Assembly (NCBI GenBank): GCA_900770655.1 | Contig: CAAGLA010000036.1 | Coordinates: 1-41,415 of the forward strand | Length of the DNA stretch: 41,415 bases | Direction of reading: 5' to 3' | Source of the DNA: Bacteroidaceae bacterium | GTDB lineage: Bacteria; Bacteroidota; Bacteroidia; Bacteroidales; Bacteroidaceae | Shown: positions 1 to 7,500 of the stretch, in pieces | How positions within the stretch are numbered: position 1 is the first letter of the stretch | Layout of the letters: every line of letters begins with the position of its first letter | Position numbers and translations under genes: made by a program | The notes under the pieces: model-generated | Told to the model about the DNA's origin: nothing | Databases searched by the model: none | The model's input: the letters and a program-made list of their open reading frames with translations, nothing else

Positions 1-2
1 TA

Positions 3-65
3 AATAAAGAACAACCTAAAAGCAAGAATACCTCTTGGGGCACCGAGAAATTAAAAGAGAGATAA
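3..65 (+). CDS. Possible C-terminal tail of an upstream gene
   Basis: An open frame enters from the left edge and stops with TAA at 63-65, giving a short lysine- and glutamate-rich tail (NKEQPKSKNTSW...LKER). It is hydrophilic and could be the cytoplasmic end of any protein. Twenty codons cannot prove coding, and no domain is visible. The alternative is that this is simply intergenic DNA upstream of the thiamine operon. Confidence 0.25.
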   Translation, partial: NKEQPKSKNTSWGTEKLKER

Positions 66-203
66 AACTATTTGTATAGTGAGTACACTACAAACAAAAC
101 ATACACACACCTTTTTGCTACTGAGCCGGGATAAACCCGAATATATATTGCACTCGCTGTAAAAAATATCGAAGCAAGCTTCATATTTCTTGCTCGTTTA
201 TTG
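66..203. other. Intergenic stretch upstream of the thiamine operon
   Basis: AT-rich DNA with a weak imperfect hairpin around 69-95. I see no open frame, no clear terminator with a T-tract, and no repeat. The next recognisable signal is the -7 box at 204. Confidence 0.4.
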
Positions 204-211
204 TATATTTG
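204..211 (+). promoter_or_regulatory. Bacteroidetes -7 box of the thiamine operon
   Basis: TATATTTG matches the TAnnTTTG -7 element used by the Bacteroidetes primary sigma factor. It lies about 17 nt before the riboswitch aptamer, so the transcript would begin near 218. No convincing -33 TTG is seen at the usual 19-20 nt spacing. Confidence 0.55.
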
Positions 212-225
212 CAACAGATTTCAAA

Positions 226-320
226 AACGGGGTGCCTAAACTGTGTGCACTGCGAGGTGCAGAACAGAGGCTGAGATCATACCCAAGAACCTGATCCGGG
301 TAATGCCGGCGTAGGGAAAA
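226..320 (+). promoter_or_regulatory. TPP riboswitch (THI element)
   Basis: The conserved blocks appear in the right order: CGGGGTGCC at 228-236, GGCTGAGATCATACC at 269-283, and ACCTGATCCGGGTAATGCCGG to GTAGGGAA ending near 319. An extra hairpin (TGCAC/GTGCA, about 246-261) fills the variable P3 arm between the first two blocks. Thiamine pyrophosphate binding is expected to lower expression of the receptor, carrier and kinase genes downstream. A stem-loop (322-329 with 344-351) follows directly and lacks a T-tract, so control of translation is more likely than termination. Confidence 0.96.
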
Positions 321-446
321 AGCCTATATACACATTCCAATAGATATAGGCGATACAGGAAAATCCCCATTTTCTGTTTAACAACGGAGCTTGGCGGGTT
401 TCTTTTTTTGTTTCAGCCGGCTCCAAAAAAAAAGATTGGAACAGCA

Positions 447-2678
447 ATGAAAAGAAGAGCATTGCAAGGCTGCCTGTTTCTGGCAGCCCTACCCTCCTTG
501 CTACAGGCACAGGAGGCTGTGAGCGATAGCCTGCACCAAGAGTTGCAGGAAGTGGAAATAATGTCTATAAGGGCAACCAAGACAACACCCGTCGCCTACA
601 CGAACATTGGCCGGGAGGAGATTGAAAGGCGCAACACGGGAATCGACTTCCCGCAGCTTGTCTCTATGACTCCAAGCGCGGTTGCAACGAGTGACGCCGG
701 AGCGGGGATTGGCTACACAAGCCTGAGGATACGCGGCACTGACGGCAGCAGAATAAATGTCACTGCAAACGGCATTCCTGTGAACGATGCAGAAAGCCAC
801 ACGGTATTCTGGGTGAACATCCCCGACATTGCATCGTCGGTGAAGGATATACAGATTCAGCGCGGTGTGGGTACTTCGACAAACGGTGCGGGAGCATTCG
901 GAGCAAGCATCAACTTGCAGACAAGCGGATTCAACACACAGCCTTATGCTACATTCAGTGGCTCGGCCGGCTCTTTTGGCACACATAAGGAGACACTGAG
1001 TGCCGGCACGGGTATTCTGGGGGAACATTGGGCACTCGATATCAGACTTTCCGATATTGGTAGCGACGGATACATAGACCGCGCCGCCACAAGGCTCAAT
1101 TCGTACTACTTTCAAGGAGCCTACTATGGGAACAGCACTACAGTGAGGTTCATTACATTTGCCGGCGAGGAGGAGACATACCACGCGTGGAACTACGCAA
1201 GCAAGGAGGAGATGCAGATGTATGGCAGGCGATACAACAGCTGCGGGTATATGTTCACCGACAGCGAAGGGCTGCCGCATTACTACAAGGAGCAGACCGA
1301 CAATTACGTTCAGAAGAACTACCAGCTGCTTTTCGACCACCACTTCAACAACCAATGGAAACTGAACGTAGGACTGCACTACACAAAAGGCGACGGCTAT
1401 TACCAAGAGTACAAGAGCAGCCGCAAGCTTCTTGAGTATGCCCTGCAGCCATTCACCATAGATGGCAACGAGGTTAAGCGCAGCGACCTTGTGCGCAAGA
1501 AAGCTATGGACAACCACTTTGGCGGAGCGGTATTCTCGCTCGACTACAGCCACGGTGCACTGAGCGCCTCTTTGGGCGGCGGTGCCAACCGTTACTACGG
1601 CAGCCACTTCGGGCAGGTGCTGTGGGTTAAGGAGTATATAGGAGAGCTTGCACCCAACCACGAATACTACCGCAACAGAGGTGCCAAGAACGATGCCAAC
1701 ATATATATGAAGGCCGACTACTGCATTGCCGGCAAGGTAAACATTTATGCCGACCTGCAGTACCGCCACATAAGGTACAAGATTGACGGCTGCAACGACA
1801 AATGGAACAGCGCAACAAACAGCCTGCAAAGACTGGATGTTGACGAACAATTCAATTTCTTTAACCCCAAAGCCGGTGTTTCGTGGAAGATAGACAGCAG
1901 AAACAGGCTTTTCGGTTCGGTGAGCATTGTACACAAGGAGCCCACACGCAACAACTACACCGACGGTAAACTGTATGAACGCCCCACGCACGAACAGCTC
2001 ACCGACTACGAGATTGGTTACACATTCGAGAGCAGCCATTTTAACGCAGGGGTAAACCTCTACTATATGGACTACAAGGACCAGCTTGTGCTCACTGGGG
2101 AGTTGAACGAGATTGGTGAGCCGCTTGCCACCAATATCCCCGACAGCTACCGCACCGGCATAGAGCTTATGGCTGCAGCAAAACTCCCCTGCGGGTTTGG
2201 CTGGGATGCGAATGCCACATTCAGCCGCAACAGAATAGAGAACTTTACCGAAGTGCTGTACGACGACAACACACAGGAACGTTGGGATATAGGCTACAAG
2301 AACAGGCGCATAGCCTTTTCGCCCGACGTGATTGTAAACAACACCTTTTCTTACAGTTGGCGAGGCATTGACCTGTCGCTCCAGTCGCAATATGTGAGCA
2401 AGCAGTATATGAGCAACACAGAGCAGAAGGAGCACATACTCGATGCCTACTTTGTGAGCAACCTGCGCATAGCCTACAGCTTTAAGCTGCCGCACACAAA
2501 AAGAATTACAGCAGGGGTGACAATATATAACCTCTTCGACGAAGAGTACGAAAACAACGGATATGCCGGCAGCGGATACTACACCGACGCCGACGGCACA
2601 AAGAATCGCTACAACTATGCCGGCTACGCGGCACAGGCGGGAATAAACTTCTTAGGACACGTGAGTATTGAATTATAA
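447..2678 (+). CDS. TonB-dependent outer-membrane receptor, probable thiamine uptake
   Basis: This is a 743-residue outer-membrane beta-barrel receptor that probably imports thiamine or a precursor using TonB energy. I chose the ATG at 447, not the in-frame ATG at 408, because it begins a clean signal peptide (MKRRALQGCLFLAALPSLLQA). A plug domain follows, with the usual receptor features: SLRIRGTDGSRINVTANGIPVND, the QIQRGVGTSTNGAGAFGASINLQT block, then about 500 residues of aromatic-rich strands, ending in a short FLGHVSIEL strand. There is no N-terminal carboxypeptidase-like domain, unlike SusC. The substrate is inferred from the TPP riboswitch upstream and from the PnuT and thiamine pyrophosphokinase genes downstream, an arrangement known in gut Bacteroides. 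Confidence 0.93.
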   Translation: MKRRALQGCLFLAALPSLLQAQEAVSDSLHQELQEVEIMSIRATKTTPVAYTNIGREEIERRNTGIDFPQLVSMTPSAVATSDAGAGIGYTSLRIRGTDGSRINVTANGIPVNDAESHTVFWVNIPDIASSVKDIQIQRGVGTSTNGAGAFGASINLQTSGFNTQPYATFSGSAGSFGTHKETLSAGTGILGEHWALDIRLSDIGSDGYIDRAATRLNSYYFQGAYYGNSTTVRFITFAGEEETYHAWNYASKEEMQMYGRRYNSCGYMFTDSEGLPHYYKEQTDNYVQKNYQLLFDHHFNNQWKLNVGLHYTKGDGYYQEYKSSRKLLEYALQPFTIDGNEVKRSDLVRKKAMDNHFGGAVFSLDYSHGALSASLGGGANRYYGSHFGQVLWVKEYIGELAPNHEYYRNRGAKNDANIYMKADYCIAGKVNIYADLQYRHIRYKIDGCNDKWNSATNSLQRLDVDEQFNFFNPKAGVSWKIDSRNRLFGSVSIVHKEPTRNNYTDGKLYERPTHEQLTDYEIGYTFESSHFNAGVNLYYMDYKDQLVLTGELNEIGEPLATNIPDSYRTGIELMAAAKLPCGFGWDANATFSRNRIENFTEVLYDDNTQERWDIGYKNRRIAFSPDVIVNNTFSYSWRGIDLSLQSQYVSKQYMSNTEQKEHILDAYFVSNLRIAYSFKLPHTKRITAGVTIYNLFDEEYENNGYAGSGYYTDADGTKNRYNYAGYAAQAGINFLGHVSIEL

Positions 2679-2738
2679 CGGAAAACGGGAAACGGAAAGC
2701 CTTTCAGTTTTCACATTTAATTTAGAAGATAGAATGTT

Positions 2739-3308
2739 ATGCTTGAAATTTTAGGAGTAATTACAGGAGTTGCCTATCTGTGGCTCGAATACCGTGCAAA
2801 CATATACCTGTGGATTGCCGGAATAATTATGCCCGCCATATATATATTCGTATACTACGATGCAGGGCTGTATGCCGACTTTGCCATTAACATATACTAC
2901 CTCGCCATAGCACTTTACGGCTGGCTGGCGTGGAGAACAGGGTTCAGGCTATTCGGGCGCAGAGAGGAAAAGAGAGAACTCGCAATAGGCCGCACACCAC
3001 AGGAAATGTGGCCCGCACTTATTGCGGCATACGTAATTGCCCAGATTTTCATTGCATACATTCTAATACGCTACACCGACAGCACCGTACCCTACGCCGA
3101 CTCCTTTACAACCGCGCTGAGCATAATTGGAATGTGGATGCTTGCACGCAAGTACATTGAGCAGTGGTGGGTGTGGTGCATTGTCGATGTTACAAGCAGT
3201 GTGCTCTATATATACAAAGGACTGTATTTCACGGCAGTGCTCTATGCCGTTTACGCAATTATTTCTATCTTTGGCTACAGCAAATGGAAAAGAATGATGC
3301 AACAATGA
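2739..3308 (+). CDS. pnuT: PnuC/PnuT-family thiamine transporter
   Basis: A 189-residue integral membrane protein of the PnuC family, which moves vitamins across the inner membrane by facilitated diffusion and relies on phosphorylation to trap them. Most of the length is hydrophobic helix, with the family's aromatic and tryptophan-rich segments (LYGWLAWRTGF near 65-75; EQWWVWCIVD near 141-150). In this position, between a riboswitch-controlled receptor and thiamine pyrophosphokinase, thiamine is a much better substrate guess than nicotinamide riboside. It starts 60 nt after the receptor gene, and its stop overlaps the next start by 4 nt (ATGA at 3305-3308), indicating translational coupling. 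Confidence 0.93.
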   Translation: MLEILGVITGVAYLWLEYRANIYLWIAGIIMPAIYIFVYYDAGLYADFAINIYYLAIALYGWLAWRTGFRLFGRREEKRELAIGRTPQEMWPALIAAYVIAQIFIAYILIRYTDSTVPYADSFTTALSIIGMWMLARKYIEQWWVWCIVDVTSSVLYIYKGLYFTAVLYAVYAIISIFGYSKWKRMMQQ

Positions 3309-3931
3309 GCAATATTTTCGACAACGATTTTGATGCCGTGGTACTTGCAGCGGGAGAATACCCCACAGCAGAACAGCCGCTTGCCATACTCGACAGTGTA
3401 CCATACATAGTATGCTGCGACGGTGCCGCCGACGAATTCATTGCCACCGGCCGCGTACCCGATGCCATTGTGGGCGACGGCGACTCCATAAGTGCATACA
3501 ACCGTGCCAGATATGGTCACTTGCTGCATATATTTGCCGAGCAGGAGACAAACGACCAGACAAAAGCCGTGCGCTTTCTTCTGGAGCAAGGGAAAAGACG
3601 TATAGCCATTGTGGGAGCCACAGGCCGCCGCGAAGACCACACAATAGGGAATATAAGCCTACTCATTGAGTATGCCCGCGCAGGAGCCTGTGTGTGCTTG
3701 TTCACCAATCACGGGATTTTCGTACCCTGCTGTGGCAGCGCCACACACAAATGCCGCAAAGGGCAGCAAGTGTCAATATTCTCCATAACAGCAAAGGAGC
3801 TCAGCGCCGAAGGTCTGCTCTACCCCATTTACGACTTCACCAACTGGTGGCAAGGAACGCTCAACGAATGCACCGGCGAACAATTCACCATACACGCCAA
3901 CGGAGAATTTTTACTTTTCGTAAACTATTGA
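3305..3931 (+). CDS. Thiamine pyrophosphokinase
   Basis: A 208-residue enzyme that transfers pyrophosphate from ATP to thiamine, making TPP in the cytoplasm and trapping thiamine imported by the preceding proteins. Visible family motifs are the N-terminal AAGEYP segment, CCDGAADEF, the metal/ATP site IVGDGDS, the ETNDQTKAVRF block, and GATGRREDHTIGN. The length fits the family. The ATG at 3305 overlaps the pnuT stop and gives the best N-terminus; an upstream in-frame ATG at 3284 would add seven residues. TPP made here would close the feedback loop by binding the operon's riboswitch. Confidence 0.95.
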   Translation: MSNIFDNDFDAVVLAAGEYPTAEQPLAILDSVPYIVCCDGAADEFIATGRVPDAIVGDGDSISAYNRARYGHLLHIFAEQETNDQTKAVRFLLEQGKRRIAIVGATGRREDHTIGNISLLIEYARAGACVCLFTNHGIFVPCCGSATHKCRKGQQVSIFSITAKELSAEGLLYPIYDFTNWWQGTLNECTGEQFTIHANGEFLLFVNY

Positions 3932-3942
3932 ACGAAAAGTAA
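3911..3942 (+). repeat. Inverted repeat across the end of the thiamine pyrophosphokinase gene
   Basis: An 11-bp perfect AT-rich inverted repeat (TTACTTTTCGT, 3911-3921, with ACGAAAAGTAA, 3932-3942) has the stop codon in its 10-nt loop. It could fold at the mRNA 3' end and slow decay or end transcription, but an A-rich run follows, not a T-tract, so it is not a canonical terminator. Confidence 0.5.
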
Positions 3943-3945
3943 AAA

Positions 3946-4027
3946 TCGACAACATACGTAGCGATAAGTCACGCGCAGAATGGATGAAATTCATTCCGCG
4001 TGGGTCGCGGATAACGCAGGTTGTCAA
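3946..4027. repeat. 82-bp palindromic intergenic repeat, full copy A
   Basis: This element reads TCGACAAC...GGTTGTCAA and folds on itself: outer stem GACAAC/GTTGTC, middle stem CACGCG/CGCGTG, apical stem GAATG/CATTC. A half copy starts at 4044, and a diverged full copy of exactly the same length lies at 9701-9782. Aligned by hand, the two full copies agree at 55 of 82 positions, and most differences in the stems are compensatory. It is a REP-like or MITE-like family or a structured RNA; no transposase is nearby. Confidence 0.7.
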
Positions 4028-4043
4028 TTTCCAACACAAAAAA

Positions 4044-4085
4044 TCGACAACATACGTAGCGATAGGTCACGCGCAGAATGGATGA
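4044..4085. repeat. Half copy B of the 82-bp palindromic repeat
   Basis: These 42 bp match the left half of copy A with a single difference (A to G at element position 22), then identity stops at the tip of the predicted hairpin. The copy is in direct orientation 98 bp after copy A. Its last bases include the ATG at 4078 that opens the neighbouring LRR remnant frame. Confidence 0.75.
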
Positions 4086-4341
4086 CGAACTATTGGTTTT
4101 GCGATGCCTTGTTAACAAAGGCGGGCTGCCGGCAAACGGCAGCAGCGTCAAAAGCATAGGCTACGCGGCATTTGAAAATTGCGACAGTCTCTATCATATC
4201 TACAACCACGCGGCCACCCCGCCGTCAATAACTTCAATACTGAATAACCCCAACACCGTTATACACGTTCCGGCAGAATCGGCCGAACTCTACAAACAGC
4301 ACCCCCAATGGGCTGTTTACAACATTGCGGGAGACTTATAG
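4078..4341 (+). pseudogene. Remnant of a BspA-like leucine-rich-repeat surface protein
   Basis: The open frame could encode 87 residues. Residues about 24-87 look like the C-terminal end of an LRR_5/BspA-type surface protein: VKSIGYAAFENCDSL is one repeat unit, followed by an IYNHAATPPS segment and an IHVPAESAELYK end piece. A real member would have a signal peptide and many repeats. The apparent start lies inside repeat copy B and the first 20 or so residues match no LRR pattern, so this is probably debris left by recombination. No promoter is visible. Confidence 0.65.
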
Positions 4342-4456
4342 AGTTGTTTGCAGTTATTGCTTGGAGTATTCCCGACACCTGTCTGCACAAAACTTGCAAT
4401 ATTGATTGCGCCTGAATATCAATTCCACCAACACACAAAAATAAGTTTATCGTGCT
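4342..4456. other. Gap between LRR remnant and terminator
   Basis: About 115 bp of AT-rich sequence in which I see no frame, repeat or signal. Confidence 0.4.
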
Positions 4457-4502
4457 ATAAAAAAGTTGGTGACCTAAGCGCTTAGGTCACCAACTTTTTT
4501 AT
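4457..4502. terminator. Perfect bidirectional terminator
   Basis: A fully symmetrical 46-bp palindrome centred between 4479 and 4480 (AAGTTGGTGACCTAAGC and its complement), flanked by A6 on one side and T6 on the other. It can end transcription of the giant glycosidase gene from the right and of anything arriving from the left. Confidence 0.88.
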
Positions 4503-4521
4503 TGTTACAGGTTAAGAAATT

Positions 4522-7500
4522 TTACTTTACAAGAACCTTTCTGCCGTTAATGACATATATTCCATTTGTGGGATTATCTATCTTTCTGCCTTGAAGGTCG
4601 TAAACACCTTGCACCTTGCCGTTTTCACCTTGCACCTCACCTATGCCGGTCTCTGTATCTACCACCTCAATGCGGAACAGGTTGCTGTAATTGCTTGCAT
4701 ATCCAATGGCATTTGAAAAGGAATCAAATGTGCCGGTGGCCGCCATAATAACTAGCGAACCGTCTGTAGTACCATTGGCGCGCTTGGCCACAAGATAATA
4801 TGTATCTTCTACCGACGCACTGCCGCTGTTTATGCTCCAGTCGCAATATGTTGCATTGTAGACGTTGAGAGTTCCGGCATTGTTGTTATAACCATAATTG
4901 CCGGCGGCACGCCATATCATATAACAGCCTGCCGCATTGTTAAAAAAACTATACTTGCCGCTTGCCTCCTTCTTGCAAGTAAACTGTGCAGAGGTACCAA
5001 GTTCTTCAGCTGCAGAAGTGCTGATGCTGAGAGTATTGCTTTCGTCTACATAAATAACATATTCCTTACCGCCTTGCTGCACATTGGTAAAGGTGAGTGT
5101 CTTTCCGTCCCATTTATCGGCCGGAACAAGCATTGAATATATATGGTCTACTTCTACCGGCGCAGGGTCATCGCCCAAAGCCTCTATAGCAGCCATTACC
5201 TCGCTCTTCTGCTCGGCAGAAAGGTCTATATCGGCAACCAACTCTGTGAAATAGCCCTTAATGAATGCACCGCGGTCAACGTCGCGTTTGAGGCTGTATG
5301 CACCGCCTGTTATCTGTTCTATTTCGTATGCAACATAAATATTGTCGAAACCGTCGTAGTTGTGCTCGCCGGCACCTGTCGGGAAACTGGTAGATACCGG
5401 GTTGGGAACTTTCTTGAAGAATGTCAGTGTCTCTTCGTATATAAAACCTACTCTGCCGTCGGCCTGAAGGTCCATTGAACTGTATGCCGATGCTGTATTG
5501 CTCACCTGATAGAAGCCGTTCCAGTCTGTTGCAAAGCCGTCAACAGAGCTAATGTCGCTATAGTCGGTCAGTTCCTTGTAGAAGATTCCGACGTTTGTGC
5601 GGCCACCGCCTGTGGGAAGCGACTGCAGGGCAAGATACATCTCTTTCTTGTCGCTGTTGCGCTGCACGGGAACAACAAGTATTTCACCGTTTGTAGAGTT
5701 ACCGCCCGGAGTGAGGCCCGAACCGGCAAAAGTACTCTTAACAGAATTGCTCCAGCTACCCTCACCGGTTGCGGTGTTGCTGTATGTGTATATGTTGTAT
5801 ATGCGGCCACCGCCAACACGGCTCGAAACAATTACACGTCCGTCGGGCAGCTCTTCGCACTTAGGCTCATCGCCGCCGGGGACAGGAAGAGCCGCAGCGC
5901 CTCCAAGAGCCTTCCAAGTGCGACCGAAATCGTCGGAATAGATTACACGGTTACCGTTGGGACGGGCACACATTGCGGCGTATATACGGTAATAGTCGCC
6001 GGTCTTTACTATGCGGCTCTGGAATATTTTACCGCCGCCCACAAAAGCTGCCTGAATGGGGTTGCCTTCGTCGAAGAGGCTGTATACCTGCTCGGTAACG
6101 TTCACAGGAGTTTCCCAAGTATTGCCGTTGTCCTTGCTGTGGATTGTAGCAATGAGGTTAGGGTTCTGGCGTGTTGTATACTGGCTCCCGTAGTGTGTAC
6201 AGCCGGCAACAGCTATTATAAGCACTTCGTCGCTTGTGCGGTCGGCAACGACAGCCGGGTCACCGAATGCTGTATCGAAATAGTTCTCTGTAGCCGATGT
6301 AATACCTGTACCTACAGCGACATCAATCATATCGCTCCAAGTCTCGCCATTGTCATCACTTGTACGGCAAACAACATCGACCTGACCGAAGCCCGGGTCT
6401 GTACCGCACACAAGGCGTGCTGCTGTTGCTATAAGACGCCCGTTTCTTGCCGTTGTTATGCCGGGGATACGGTATGGCGGAACAGTTCCGTCACCCTTGC
6501 TGGTATTGAAGAGGTCCTGCTTCACAGGAACTGCAGCAGCCTCTATGTCAGTAACCTTAATGGTATTGCCCTCTACTGTTACCGTAGCGCTATTAAGTGT
6601 GTTGCCCACCATACCGGCCGAAAGCATATCGCCGGTAATTGTGCTTGGAGTAATGAAGAAACCGCCATTGAAAGCCTTTTCAGCAGTTGCGTTGTATGTT
6701 ACGTAAACATCGGCGTTATCTTCAATGACAACATCGTATACATTCATTCCTTCAATGTCGACAGGCTCGAATCGCCACTGGTTATCGTCGGCACCGGCAC
6801 CTCCTTGAGCCCAAGTCGTGAGAAAATCTACACCGCCCACCTTAAAATTCGCGCTGCCGTTGGTGCAGTTGAGGGCTTCGGTAAAGTAGTAGTAACGAAA
6901 CTCGCCTACATCGTTGGTAGAGCCTACTGTAAGTTCGGTGTACGAGCCCACTACCGAGCCGCCCCAGCTTGCACCGGCAACAACAGGGTTACCGTCGCCG
7001 TTCTTTATACCAAGCTTGCCATTGTCCTTTACCTCTATGTACCATATACCGTTGTTGGTGTTGACCATAGTATTGGACTGCAGAGTGAACCTAAGGCTGT
7101 TGCCGTTAAGGAAAGCATTATTGTAGAGATGTTCGGCGCGCGCTGTAGCCTTGCCTACCAAATGATAGTAACCGGTTGTAACATCTTTGGCAACTGGTAC
7201 CTCAACCTCTTTGCCGTTCAAGAAGTCTTCGAGGTCGTTCACTATGGCTGCACACTCTTCACCGGCCACAGAGCCTGTAAAGCGGCCCAATAGAGCATTG
7301 AGCACTGCAAGTTTTTCTGTATCGTTCTTGTACTCTTCGCGCAGTATATGTATCTTCTCAAACTGGTGTATACCCTCTATAAGACGTTCGAAACGCACGC
7401 TTGAACGGTTTCCGGGGTAGTAGCAGTATGTATCGCCGGCACCGAACTTGCGGAAACGTGTGTCGGTGAGCGGGTGCTCGTCCCAGTTTATCCACGACCA

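Noticed and set aside
501..2495. Long open frame of 664 codons on the minus strand
   Set aside because: It lies opposite the well-supported TonB-dependent receptor; its translation has no domain and is a codon-bias shadow.
6139..7293. Cysteine-rich plus-strand frame of 384 codons inside the glycosidase gene
   Set aside because: Antisense to a firmly recognised GH33/GH123 enzyme; composition reflects reverse complement codons, with no motif or signal.
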